A stretch of 64,000 nt of DNA from contig JAHCHL010000008.1 of NCBI GenBank assembly GCA_026129745.1, forward strand, positions 1 to 64,000, written 5' to 3'. Position numbers and translations under genes: made by a program. The stretch is from Fimbriimonadales bacterium (GTDB taxonomy: Bacteria > Armatimonadota > Fimbriimonadia > Fimbriimonadales > ATM1). The stretch's first letter is position 1, and each line of letters opens with the position of its first letter. This document shows positions 9,594 to 18,428 of the stretch, piece by piece. The notes below the pieces were generated by a model. It had not been told where the DNA came from and did not search any database. It worked only from the letters and a program-made list of their open reading frames with translations.

Positions 9594-10496
9594 GTGAAAG
9601 TGTTCAAGAGTTACTCTCGCCTGATGGGCCTTGGATTCTTGGGTTCGCTGTGCGCCCTGACCGCCTGCTCAGGATCGAGCGCGCAGTTGGCGCTGATCAT
9701 TTTCGAGTCGTTCCGCGCGGGAGAAAACAACATATTCTCGATGAGGTCGAACGGCAGCAACTTTCAGCAGCTCACGTCCGGCTCAGGCGACAACCACTCT
9801 GCGGTTCTGGATGATGACTCGGCCAAGATCGCCTTCGTTTCGGAGCGAGACGGCAACCCCGAGATCTATGTCATGAATGTCGATGGCAGCGGGCAGACGC
9901 GCCTCACCAACAACTCGGACTCCGACCGTGAGCCGGCTTGGAACCCCGATGGCAGCAAAATCGCTTTCTTGAGCGATCGCGCCCCCGGCTCGCCAGGGAC
10001 GTACTCGATCTACGTCATGGATGCCGATGGCAGCAACCAAACGCTCGTCCTGGATGGGAACTTCGGCTCGGGCATTGCGTCGGTCGCTTGGAGTCCGAAC
10101 GGGAACAAACTCGTCGCCACGCTTGGCTTCACCGGCTGGTTCCGAGTCGCGACGATCAACCCCGACGGCACCGATCTGACCTACCTGACCCCCGACGGTG
10201 AGAACAACGGCAGTGCGCGTTGGCTCGGCAACAGCCGAATCGTCTTCACTTCGGTTCGCGACGGGAACTTCGAGATCTATGTCATGAACAACGACGGTTC
10301 GAATCAGCAGCGGCTCACGAACGACCCATCGACGGACAGCTCTCCGTGCGCGACGCCAAACGACAACCGGATCGTCTTCTCGTCCAGCCGAACCGGAACT
10401 AGCCAGGTTTTCATCATGAACGCCGACGGCTCCAATCCTGTGAACCTGTCGAACAACGCGTTCGGCGACGGAACGCCGAGAACAGCAGGGAGGTAG
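9594..10496 (+). CDS. TolB-like beta-propeller lipoprotein
   Basis: A 300-residue lipoprotein starting at a GTG directly behind a GGAGGAAG ribosome site. The N-terminus (KVFKSYSRLMGLGFLGSLCALTAC) ends in an LTAC lipobox, so it should be lipid-anchored. The rest is about six WD40-like/PD40 blades with the repeated core (I/F)YVMN.DGS.Q.RLT......  .P.WSPDG..I.F.S, as in the C-terminal propeller of TolB, but it lacks the TolB N-terminal domain and no tol/pal genes are near. It probably binds protein or ligand at the membrane surface. A frame extension back to 9423 was not used. Confidence 0.9.
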   Translation: MKVFKSYSRLMGLGFLGSLCALTACSGSSAQLALIIFESFRAGENNIFSMRSNGSNFQQLTSGSGDNHSAVLDDDSAKIAFVSERDGNPEIYVMNVDGSGQTRLTNNSDSDREPAWNPDGSKIAFLSDRAPGSPGTYSIYVMDADGSNQTLVLDGNFGSGIASVAWSPNGNKLVATLGFTGWFRVATINPDGTDLTYLTPDGENNGSARWLGNSRIVFTSVRDGNFEIYVMNNDGSNQQRLTNDPSTDSSPCATPNDNRIVFSSSRTGTSQVFIMNADGSNPVNLSNNAFGDGTPRTAGR

Positions 10497-10529
10497 CCGC
10501 CCCGAGCGCCGCGTGGCTTTGCGACGTGC

Positions 10530-11237
10530 TCAGCACCTAGCCGTCTTGCGCTTCTTCCCGACGCGGCCCATCTTCGCCACCTTCCGGATGTATTCCGGCG
10601 CGGACGGGACTTTGCACGCCGTGTTTCCCATCTCCACTTCCACCGTCCCGATCCTCTCGCCCGCGCGGATCGCCTCGTCGGATAGCTCGCGCACATAACA
10701 CCCGAGCGAGATCACGAAGCCGTTCATCTTGTACCGTACGCGGTCGGGCTGTTTGTGGATGGTGGTCTCCACCCGCTTGAGAAGCTCTCCCAGGGCGGGG
10801 ATGTCCAGGTCGGCGTCGTCGCGCACCGAAATCACTCCCGACAGCGTGCCCCATCCGGCGACCGCGGTCTTCTCGTCGGGCGACTCGATCCACTCCAGCG
10901 CGAGGTCCCAGCCGTGCGGGCCGTCTGCCGCGACCCAAGCGACCGCGAACTCGGCGACCGCGTCGCTCTCGGCCTTCTTAAGCCATCGGCGGAGGTCGGC
11001 TTTGGTCATTTTGGTTTCATCGGCGATGAGCCCGGCGAGGTACATCGCGTCGTAGATGCCGGTGTCATAGAGGTCGAGCGCGAGTCGGTAGTCCTTCTTG
11101 ATCGCCTTCTGATACTTTTTGAGGTGCTCGATCTTGACGCCGAAGAGCGGGCCGGTGACGCCGTGGTTGCGCAGCACGCGGCGATACCCCTCCGTCCCGA
11201 GCGGCTCGATTTCTTGGATGATTTGCTTTGCTGTCAT
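10530..11237 (-). CDS. DNA alkylation repair protein (AlkC/AlkD HEAT-like family)
   Basis: A 235-residue helical protein resembling the AlkD-like glycosylase family, which folds as HEAT-like repeats and removes alkylated bases without base flipping. Visible features are GVTGPLFGVKIEHLKKYQKAI near the N-terminus, LYDTGIYDAMYLAGLIAD, then WVAADGPHGWDLALEWIES and WGTLSGVISV. The C-terminus is basic (RVGKKRKTARC), as in DNA-binding proteins. I could not verify the catalytic Asp/Trp pair by alignment, so activity is inferred. It converges with the lipoprotein gene 33 bp away. Confidence 0.75.
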   Translation of the reverse strand: MTAKQIIQEIEPLGTEGYRRVLRNHGVTGPLFGVKIEHLKKYQKAIKKDYRLALDLYDTGIYDAMYLAGLIADETKMTKADLRRWLKKAESDAVAEFAVAWVAADGPHGWDLALEWIESPDEKTAVAGWGTLSGVISVRDDADLDIPALGELLKRVETTIHKQPDRVRYKMNGFVISLGCYVRELSDEAIRAGERIGTVEVEMGNTACKVPSAPEYIRKVAKMGRVGKKRKTARC

Positions 11238-11252
11238 GTTGGTGTGAGTTTC

Positions 11253-11618
11253 CTAAATCCAAGTTCTGGAGATTGACATTGCCGCATAAAACATACTCCA
11301 GTACCAGAAAAATGCAGCGACTGCGATTAGGAACCCGAGTGAAAGTTTCTTGTTTGACCGAATAAACCCAATCAGAATCAGAATGAGCGCGGCAACGTTT
11401 GCCAGATTGAGTAGACGCATGCCTGTTTCTGATGGCGGCGAGCCTTGGAAGTCATCTCCAAACGCATAGGTGATCAAGAAAATCAGGGCGAACAGCGAGA
11501 GGATTGCGGCAATGGTGAGCCAAGTCGCGGCATTAGGCCTGTCTCCGGTGATCATTGCCAGCATCGCGACGGACACGGCAACCAGACAAACAAGGAACAG
11601 GGAAGCCAATCCATCCAC
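11253..11618 (-). CDS. small integral membrane protein, unknown
   Basis: A 121-residue protein with four predicted membrane helices (about residues 4-24, 31-52, 69-86 and 93-113) and a short basic loop RSNKK before the last one. No family recognised. It starts at a GTG preceded by CAGGAGG. It lies between the FHA gene (24 bp) and the AlkD-like gene (15 bp) in the same direction, so it may belong to the thiamine pyrophosphokinase/symporter/FHA transcription unit. Confidence 0.7.
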   Translation of the reverse strand: MDGLASLFLVCLVAVSVAMLAMITGDRPNAATWLTIAAILSLFALIFLITYAFGDDFQGSPPSETGMRLLNLANVAALILILIGFIRSNKKLSLGFLIAVAAFFWYWSMFYAAMSISRTWI

Positions 11619-11642
11619 AGACGCAACCTCCTGGGCTGAATG

Positions 11643-12122
11643 CTACTCCACGCTCGCTTCCTCTTGTGAGTTATGGCTGGGGAAATGAAAACTGAACCTC
11701 GCATTCCCTAAAGCAATCTGTGCGCCGTCTTCGAGCAGCGTGGGTTGTTCGATACGCTGGAAGTCCTCGCCCGGAACGAGGACGAACGTGCCGTTGCTCG
11801 AGCCGAGGTCGGTAATCGTCCATGCGCCGTCGGCGAACTCGATCTTGGCGTGCTTACGCGAGATGTAAACCGCTTCGGGCAGGGGTGCGAGGTCGATGTC
11901 GACAGGGCCTACGGCCGAATCGAATCTGCCGATGACCGCATGGCCGTTGATCGGATAGGTATCGCCTGATTCTTGCCCGCTGCGAATGAGCCGCAGGACA
12001 GCGGAGGCTGGTGATTCCGCGCTCGGCTCAGTCTCTTCGGCTTGTGTATCAACTGCTTCTGATTCCGATTGCTCGGCCTCCTCAGTCAGTTCTTCTTCTT
12101 CGGTTTTGGTTTCGTCGTTCAT
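11643..12122 (-). CDS. FHA-domain protein
   Basis: A 159-residue protein with a very acidic, low-complexity N-terminus (residues 1-40, mainly Glu, Ser, Thr) followed by one forkhead-associated domain: VIGR near 63, SRKHA near 88 and TDLGSSNGTF near 103. FHA domains bind phosphothreonine peptides, so it may take part in Ser/Thr kinase signalling, although no kinase is in the window. The ATG overlaps the symporter stop codon (ATGA), which implies translational coupling with that gene. Confidence 0.93.
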   Translation of the reverse strand: MNDETKTEEEELTEEAEQSESEAVDTQAEETEPSAESPASAVLRLIRSGQESGDTYPINGHAVIGRFDSAVGPVDIDLAPLPEAVYISRKHAKIEFADGAWTITDLGSSNGTFVLVPGEDFQRIEQPTLLEDGAQIALGNARFSFHFPSHNSQEEASVE

Positions 12123-13510
12123 TGTCGTTTGCTCCGTTCGACCGCTGCGCTAACTGTGAGCGCCGCCGTCGCTGAGATCATCCCTACAAAAATCGGCGCG
12201 ATGTTCGGCGGGTTCGCGCCAAGCGCTTCGAGTTTTAGGAGTGTGTACCACAAAAGCACGGATCCCGACCCGGCGACGAGGCAAATGAGCGCGGCGCGTG
12301 GGGAAAGCGGTTTTCGAATCGCATAGGCGAAGAGCGTCGGGTAGAAGAGGCCGGGGATCGCGATTGCGCCGAGGTCGTACCAAAGGAACACGACGCTCGG
12401 AATGGCGAGCGCGAGGACGATGCCGATCAGCGTTGCGCCGGCAATGCCGCATCTTGTGAAAAGGACGGCTCGGGTTTCCGGAGCGTTCGAGAGCCGCATG
12501 GCGATGTCGCGTCCAAGTGTAGAGCCGCAGACGAGCGTGTACCCGACCATCGCCGATGTGATGACGCCGAACATGCCGGCGAAGAAGACTCCTTTGAGCC
12601 CGGTTGGAAGGATTTCGTTTCCGAAAAGCGGGAACAGCGCGGCGCCGAGTTCGGGGTTTTGCATGGCGTGATAGGCGTACATCGCGACGGAGATGCTGAG
12701 AAGGTCGAACACGACCCAGCAGCCAACGCTCACGATCACACCGCGCTTTGACGTTTGTGCGTCGATGGCGGACGCGACTCGCTGGTGGAAACCGGGATCG
12801 ACGAACGTCCAGCTTCCGAGGAAGAACCAACTGAGCGCGTGGAGGATGTCACCGAATGGGATGAGATCTTGCTTGTCGGCTGGGAGCTGAGCGAGGACTT
12901 CGGGCGGTGCGCCATAGGCTCGGATGGCAAAAACCAGAATCAGCACGAACGAGACGTACATCATCACGAACGAGATCGTGTTGCTCCGCGCATCGGCGAG
13001 CAGCCCGCCTCGGTAAAGGAAGAGCGATCCGATGACCGCCCCTGCGATGACTGCGAGTTCAAGTCCGACCTGCGTCGTAAGATCTACGAGCGTGCCGAGC
13101 ATAAAGATGTGAGCGGCGGGTGCGGCTATGAGTGCGACAAGCAGCGCTGCGACGATGGCGGCGGGCTTTCCGTAGACGCGCGCGATGCGTTCTGGAAGGC
13201 TGATTTCTTCTTCTGACCGTACGCGCCGCGCCATGAAGAACGCGAAGCAAAGCCCGAACACGTAATAGGGAAGGCCAAGGATCAGCCACGTGCCAATCCC
13301 ATACCATCCGAACGCTTCTCCGATGCCGAGGATGCCACCGTACCAGGTGGTGACGAGCGTCGCGACGAAGAACGGAAGGGTCAGTTTGCGGCCAGCGGCG
13401 ATCAACTGGATTGCCGTGTTGTCGCGGATCTTTGCGCTGAAGCCGAGAAGCAGAAATGCTGCAAGCACGGCCCCAACAACCGCGAAGTCTTGCCAAGCGA
13501 ACGTTACCAA
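12119..13510 (-). CDS. sodium:solute symporter (SSS family)
   Basis: A 463-residue protein with about 12-13 membrane helices. N-terminal segments FFVATLVTTWYGGILGIGEAF and ARVYGKPAAIVAALL, and the region FAGMFGVITSAMVGYTLVCGSTLGRDI, match the SSS (LeuT-fold) family, which couples Na+ to uptake of sugars, amino acids, organic acids or vitamins. The substrate is unknown; the link to thiamine pyrophosphokinase immediately upstream makes a thiamine-related or other cofactor-related substrate possible but unproven. The TTG start overlaps the end of the upstream gene, and its own stop overlaps the FHA start. Confidence 0.88.
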   Translation of the reverse strand: MVTFAWQDFAVVGAVLAAFLLLGFSAKIRDNTAIQLIAAGRKLTLPFFVATLVTTWYGGILGIGEAFGWYGIGTWLILGLPYYVFGLCFAFFMARRVRSEEEISLPERIARVYGKPAAIVAALLVALIAAPAAHIFMLGTLVDLTTQVGLELAVIAGAVIGSLFLYRGGLLADARSNTISFVMMYVSFVLILVFAIRAYGAPPEVLAQLPADKQDLIPFGDILHALSWFFLGSWTFVDPGFHQRVASAIDAQTSKRGVIVSVGCWVVFDLLSISVAMYAYHAMQNPELGAALFPLFGNEILPTGLKGVFFAGMFGVITSAMVGYTLVCGSTLGRDIAMRLSNAPETRAVLFTRCGIAGATLIGIVLALAIPSVVFLWYDLGAIAIPGLFYPTLFAYAIRKPLSPRAALICLVAGSGSVLLWYTLLKLEALGANPPNIAPIFVGMISATAALTVSAAVERSKRQ

Positions 13511-14148
13511 TCGAGAACTCCGGACACCCTTTCAATGAAGACGGCGAGCGTTCCGTCATGGACTGTAAGTTCCAAGCTGTCCGCGATTGCCCGATTGCTG
13601 ACGCCATCGTTTGCCCCGAAGGAGAGTGACAGATTTTCGACCGGATACTCGAGGCCAGTCGCGGTGACGGTGGCTTTAGGGAGTGGAATGAGGGAGACCG
13701 TCTTGCCGGGAGAAACCGAGAAGTGAGAATCGCCGGTCACAACGTAGCAGATCATGGTCTCAAGGACGAATCGAATGTCGGCTTTCCTGGCAAAGTGGGC
13801 AGCCGTTCCGAACGTGGAGAGAAGATGATCGACGCGGTCGCCTTCTGCTCCAATGATCGCGACCTTTCTCGCTCCAAGCGACTCCACGGCAAACCGGATC
13901 GACTTTTGGAAGTCAGTGGAGTGTTGGCTGGGATCGGGCAAGAACTTCGCGTTTTCGAAGAAGTTTTCCAATCCAGGTCTTATGCTGTCGAAGTCTCCGA
14001 GGACGGTGTTGGGCTGGAGTTCGGCATCTGCGAGGGCGTTGGCCCCGCCGTCAGCGGCAATGACGTGATCGGCACTTGCGATCCAGAGTGCGAGAGTCTT
14101 CTTTGAAACTCGCCCGCCGTTCAGGACGATGAGTACTTTGCCAACCAT
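13504..14148 (-). CDS. thiamine pyrophosphokinase
   Basis: A 214-residue enzyme that transfers pyrophosphate from ATP to thiamine to give thiamine diphosphate. Visible motifs are VLNGG at the start, ADHVIAADGGANAL, PNTVLGDFDSI, the DPSQHSTDFQKSI metal/nucleotide segment and IIGAEGDRVDHLLS, then a C-terminal beta-rich thiamine-binding domain ending FGANDGVSNRA. The ATG at 14146-14148 gives the usual family length; the frame is open upstream for 73 more codons with no homology. It is the first gene of a tight minus-strand unit with the symporter and FHA genes and diverges from dnaA. Confidence 0.92.
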   Translation of the reverse strand: MVGKVLIVLNGGRVSKKTLALWIASADHVIAADGGANALADAELQPNTVLGDFDSIRPGLENFFENAKFLPDPSQHSTDFQKSIRFAVESLGARKVAIIGAEGDRVDHLLSTFGTAAHFARKADIRFVLETMICYVVTGDSHFSVSPGKTVSLIPLPKATVTATGLEYPVENLSLSFGANDGVSNRAIADSLELTVHDGTLAVFIERVSGVLDW

Positions 14149-14231
14149 TCGGCAAAAGGATACATCGGATGCAACTCCTGACTTACTTCCGTAACTGGAA
14201 GTCGGCATCTTGGTAGACAGCCGTCCGTTTG

Positions 14232-14247
14232 AAATGTGAACACATTT
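14232..14247. promoter_or_regulatory. inverted repeat in the dnaA/thiamine pyrophosphokinase spacer
   Basis: AAATGTG, two bases, then CACATTT forms a 7-bp dyad symmetric about 14239-14240. It lies between the divergent starts at 14148 and 14406, about 125 bp before the dnaA -10 element. The form fits an operator for a dimeric regulator; no factor is identified. Confidence 0.4.
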
Positions 14248-14370
14248 AGCACTCCGGAAAAAAGTCAAAAAAAGAAGGAAAGCGAAGCAATACGTGGCGA
14301 AGTTTCTTTCGATTACGCGGGGCGGCAGCAAGCAGGGACAACAGCCCGCGCAATTGTGCGGCAGCACCTG

Positions 14371-14376
14371 TATAAT
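14371..14376 (+). promoter_or_regulatory. probable -10 element for dnaA
   Basis: A consensus TATAAT lies 29 bp before the dnaA ATG. No good -35 hexamer is seen at 16-18 bp upstream. The preceding bases are CTG rather than an extended TGN. Confidence 0.5.
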
Positions 14377-14405
14377 GGCGATCCGTTTTCTAACAATCGG
14401 TTGAC

Positions 14406-15770
14406 ATGGACGATCAATTTACGTTCGACGAAGAACCCGAGATGAGGCAACTCAAGCGCAATTTCGATCGCGCAAAGTTGCGTCTTAAGGAGATGATCCC
14501 GCCTGTTCAGTTTGACAAGTTCATTAAGTCATTGGAGCTGACCGGCCGCGAGGAGCACTTGGTTTTCGTCGCTGCGCCAGGCAAGTTTGTGCAAGAGTGG
14601 GTGAGGGACAAGTATCGCAAGCAACTCGAAACGGCGTTGTGCGAAGAGTCCGATGAACTGCTCGAAATAGTTTTGGAAGCTCGCCTTCGCGAGCGCCCAG
14701 CAGATGATCGTGCAGTCAGCTTTACTTCGAGTGTCGCAACTCATGACTCTCAGTTCGCTCACTACACGTTTGACAATTTCGTGATCGGTGAGAGCAATCG
14801 GATCGCTTGCAAAGGCTGCCAAGAAGTCTCGAAGAAGCTTGGAAAATTCTGCAATCCGCTTTACATTTTTGGGCCGACCGGCGTCGGCAAGACGCATCTC
14901 GCGTGGGCCACCTACAACCTCACTCAGAAGCAGCATCCGAGGTTGCGAGTGGAATACATGACGGCCCACGAGTTCAGCCAGCGATTCGTGGTAGCGCTCA
15001 AAGCGGGAACGATTCCGCAGTTTCATCGGTCGTTCGAATCTTGCCGGGCTCTGATCATCGACGATATCGCGTTTGTCGAAAGAGGACAGAAGTTTCAAGA
15101 AGAGATGTTTCATCTTTTCAATGCTTTCGTCCAGGACGGGCGCCAACTGGTTTTGTGCGCGGATCGGGCGCCGAGAAACTTGATGATCGATGAGCGATTG
15201 CGCTCGCGGATGGAAAGCGGTCTCGTCGCGGACATTTTGCCGCCAGACACGGACTTGCGGTACCGAATACTTCGCAAGAAAGCAGACAACGAGAATCTGA
15301 AGATCGACGACGAGGTTTGCGAATTTCTGGCCGCCAACGTACCAGGGAACGTGCGAACGCTGCTTGGTGCATTCACTACATTGATGATTCTGTCAGGAAT
15401 AGGCGCAACAGATCCAAGCGTCGATTTGGCGAAATCAGTGATCGCAAAGCAATTTGGACGCGATACTCCTTCGCTGCCAACTGCAGAGCAGATTATCGAT
15501 GTTGTTGCAAAGGATGCAGGCGTTTCGCGAGAGGAACTGATCGGACCATCGCGGAACGCCTGGTTGGCTCAGCCTCGCCACTTGGCCATGTTCTTGATTC
15601 GTGAGAATCTAAACGAAAGCTGGAAGCACATTGGGGCACGATTTAGCAATCGCGATCACTCGACGGTGATTCATGCGCATCGCAAAATCGGACTTTTGTT
15701 GGCATCCGACCAGGAACTCCGTGCCAAGTGCGAGCACCTAAGGCGGCAGCTCGGGTTAGATCGAGACTGA
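14406..15770 (+). CDS. dnaA: DnaA-family replication initiator, divergent
   Basis: A 454-residue protein with all four DnaA regions: domain I at about 15-80 (FVQEWVRDKYRKQLE), a short linker, an AAA+ domain with Walker A GPTGVGKTH at 156-164 and Walker B LIIDD at 216-220, RLRSRMESGLVADILPPD at 264-281, and a domain IV helix-turn-helix with RHLAMFLIRE (391-400) and RDHSTVIHA (416-424). Several signature residues differ from standard DnaA: GPTGVGKT for GGVGLGKT, NVRTLLGAF for NIRELEGAL, and SNRDHST for GGRDHTT. There is no dnaN, recF or gyrB next to it, and no run of TTATCCACA-like boxes in the spacer upstream. It could be the housekeeping initiator or a second paralogue. Confidence 0.87.
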   Translation: MDDQFTFDEEPEMRQLKRNFDRAKLRLKEMIPPVQFDKFIKSLELTGREEHLVFVAAPGKFVQEWVRDKYRKQLETALCEESDELLEIVLEARLRERPADDRAVSFTSSVATHDSQFAHYTFDNFVIGESNRIACKGCQEVSKKLGKFCNPLYIFGPTGVGKTHLAWATYNLTQKQHPRLRVEYMTAHEFSQRFVVALKAGTIPQFHRSFESCRALIIDDIAFVERGQKFQEEMFHLFNAFVQDGRQLVLCADRAPRNLMIDERLRSRMESGLVADILPPDTDLRYRILRKKADNENLKIDDEVCEFLAANVPGNVRTLLGAFTTLMILSGIGATDPSVDLAKSVIAKQFGRDTPSLPTAEQIIDVVAKDAGVSREELIGPSRNAWLAQPRHLAMFLIRENLNESWKHIGARFSNRDHSTVIHAHRKIGLLLASDQELRAKCEHLRRQLGLDRD

Positions 15771-15774
15771 AGCG

Positions 15775-16527
15775 ATGGTTCTCGGCAATCTAACTTGGAG
15801 AGAAGTCCGCGATGCGGACAGGGAGCTTGTTTGCGTCATCCCTACTGGCAGCATCGAGCAACACGGTCCTCATCTTCCTTTGCTGACTGACACGCTATTA
15901 GCTACGAAGGTTTGCGAGCTTGCCGAAGAGCGCCGCCAGAACTCTTGTTTGCTATATCCCGGCATTTGGCTGGGCTGCAGCTCGCATCACATGGCTATGC
16001 CCGGAACCTGCACTGCCTCAGCCGGAACTTACATAGCCGTGCTGACCGAGGTGATCGAGTCCTCGCTGAGTCACGGTTTCAGGAAGTTCTTGGTCATAAA
16101 CGGTCATGGCGGGAATACCGAGCCAAACGGAATTGCTTTGAGGGAGCTCAAGGCTGCCTACAACGAGGGGTTTTTTGCACACGCGGGCTATTTTTCGCTT
16201 TTAGGAGATGTGGCGGCGGGAGTCTTGAGAGGCCCGCTCAAGTCCATTCGACACGCTTGCGAGGCTGAAGCGTCAATGATGCTCCATTTATTCCCTGACC
16301 TGGTTCGTGTTGGTCTGCTCCGGGACGACGGTCTTGAGTCCGATCCACCGGCTCCGGCTGGCCTCACGGTGATCCACCACTTCGACGAAGTAACAGAAGA
16401 AGGAAGTTGGGGGTACGCGACCCACGCCGACAAGGAGACGGGCCGAAGGCTGATCGAGGCCGCTGTAGCGGGGGTGGTTGGCGCGATCGACTACTTGGGC
16501 AATGGGTACGTTTTCCGCAAGTCCTAA
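15775..16527 (+). CDS. creatininase-family amidohydrolase
   Basis: A 250-residue protein of the creatininase superfamily, metal-dependent enzymes acting on cyclic amides. Visible ligand motifs are PTGSIEQHGPHLPLLTD near residue 23, NGHGGNTE near 110 and HACEAEASMML near 160. Relatives include creatinine amidohydrolase, FAPy deformylase in archaeal flavin synthesis and MftE in mycofactocin maturation; no radical SAM or peptide gene is nearby, so the substrate cannot be assigned. It starts 4 bp after the dnaA stop and is probably co-transcribed with it. Confidence 0.9.
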   Translation: MVLGNLTWREVRDADRELVCVIPTGSIEQHGPHLPLLTDTLLATKVCELAEERRQNSCLLYPGIWLGCSSHHMAMPGTCTASAGTYIAVLTEVIESSLSHGFRKFLVINGHGGNTEPNGIALRELKAAYNEGFFAHAGYFSLLGDVAAGVLRGPLKSIRHACEAEASMMLHLFPDLVRVGLLRDDGLESDPPAPAGLTVIHHFDEVTEEGSWGYATHADKETGRRLIEAAVAGVVGAIDYLGNGYVFRKS

Positions 16528-16559
16528 CAAATTGATAGTCAGAAACGTCAAATCTGCGT

Positions 16560-16565
16560 TATAAT
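16560..16565 (+). promoter_or_regulatory. probable -10 element before the prepilin-type gene
   Basis: Consensus TATAAT about 90 bp upstream of the start codon. TTGATA at 16532-16537 is 22 bp away, too far for a standard -35. The leader between (16566-16654) contains three short TGATTG(T/C)TT direct repeats. Confidence 0.4.
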
Positions 16566-16654
16566 TCGTCTGAATGATTGTTTGGCTGGCCAGATGGTCC
16601 GGCTGATTGTTTAGACCTGATTGCTTGCAAACTGCAATTGTAGGAGGCATACAA

Positions 16655-17521
<867 letters not shown>

Positions 17522-17545
17522 AGCTGAAGGTCAGGTGTCAACAGA

Positions 17546-17575
17546 TTGGGCCGTGGCCGGGTGGCTACGGCCCAA
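17546..17575 (+). terminator. hairpin after the prepilin-type gene
   Basis: A 13-bp stem with one G-U pair (TTGGGCCGTGGCC with GGCTACGGCCCAA) and the loop GGGT. The downstream tail has few T residues, so it may be Rho-assisted or mark a 3' end. Confidence 0.65.
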
Positions 17576-17648
17576 CCATTTGTATTCGCGGGTCCATGCT
17601 GTGTGAGATCATTGAAACATCCGATATACTATCGGCATCAGTATTCGC

Positions 17649-17675
17649 ATGATGGATCGAGGTAACAAAGATTAG
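17649..17675 (+). other. possible 8-codon leader ORF overlapping the infC start
   Basis: ATG ATG GAT CGA GGT AAC AAA GAT TAG encodes an eight-residue peptide. Its TAG stop at 17673-17675 overlaps the infC ATT start codon by one base. Its coding sequence contains the GAGG that would serve as the infC ribosome site. There is no clear ribosome site for the small frame itself, so it may be chance. Confidence 0.3.
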
Positions 17676-18270
17676 AGCCCGGCGGCGCGATTCACGGCCG
17701 GACCCGGGCCCGCTTGTCAACGAACGATGTCTGCGCTACGCAGATGTCAGGCTAATCGGCCCAAACGGTGAGCAGGTCGGTATCGTTCAGACTCGAAAAG
17801 CTCTCCAGATGGCTGAAGAGGCGAACATGGACCTTGTTATGGTTGCCCCCCAGGTTCAACCGCCAGTTTGCAAGATTGTAGACTTCGGCAAATACAAGTA
17901 CGAGCAGAAGAAGCTCCAGAAAGAGAGCAAGGCGAAGCGCAAGACGCAAGACGTTAAGGGTATAAAGTTCAAGCCCGGCACAGCGCTGGGCGACCTTCAG
18001 ATCCACCTTCGGAAGGCCCAAACTTGGCTGGAAGAAGGTCACAAGGTGAGGTTCGTAGTCCAGCATCGGGCGCGAGAACTGACACACCCTGAGATCGGCC
18101 GAGGCAAGCTCGAATGGTTCGTCGAGCAACTCGGAACTAAAGTGCAAATCGAGAAACCGATAGGGCTTGATGGAAATCTAATGACAATGGTTGTTAGCCC
18201 CAACAAGAAGCCGACCGGAGGCAGTGATGGCCAAACTAAAGACAAGCAAAACAGCAGCGAAGCGGTTTAA
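17671..18270 (+). CDS. infC: translation initiation factor IF-3 with ATT start codon
   Basis: A 199-residue IF-3, which binds the 30S subunit, monitors the start codon and prevents early subunit joining. The N-domain is [20 protein letters not shown], then [20 protein letters not shown] with the conserved PPVCKI.D.GK; the C-domain contains [18 protein letters not shown] and [14 protein letters not shown]. In frame upstream of the N-domain there is no ATG, GTG or TTG before a TGA at 17650-17652, whereas ATT at 17671-17673 follows GAGGTAACAAAG. An AUU start is the known autoregulatory device of infC. Internal ATG at 17809 would remove the N-domain. The rpmI gene overlaps the last 44 bp. Confidence 0.94.
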   Translation: MRARRRDSRPDPGPLVNERCLRYADVRLIGPNGEQVGIVQTRKALQMAEEANMDLVMVAPQVQPPVCKIVDFGKYKYEQKKLQKESKAKRKTQDVKGIKFKPGTALGDLQIHLRKAQTWLEEGHKVRFVVQHRARELTHPEIGRGKLEWFVEQLGTKVQIEKPIGLDGNLMTMVVSPNKKPTGGSDGQTKDKQNSSEAV

Positions 18271-18421
18271 GATAACGGGCACCGGCAAGATCACGCGCCG
18301 GCGCGCGTACAACAATCATATGTTTTTACACAAGAGCGGCAGCCAAAAACGCAGACTGGAGCAAGAGCCTGAACTCAAGCCGGGCGAAGCCAAGCGAGTC
18401 AAGAAGCTGCTCGGAAAGTAA
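18227..18421 (+). CDS. rpmI: 50S ribosomal protein L35
   Basis: A 64-residue basic ribosomal protein with the L35 pattern [20 protein letters not shown], then [14 protein letters not shown] and a Lys-rich end. The ATG follows GGAGG by 7 nt. It overlaps infC by 44 bp, so translation is probably coupled. In most bacteria rplT follows; here rplT is elsewhere (35658-36014, minus) and rpmI is followed by a terminator. Confidence 0.97.
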   Translation: MAKLKTSKTAAKRFKITGTGKITRRRAYNNHMFLHKSGSQKRRLEQEPELKPGEAKRVKKLLGK

Positions 18422-18428
18422 GCAAAGA

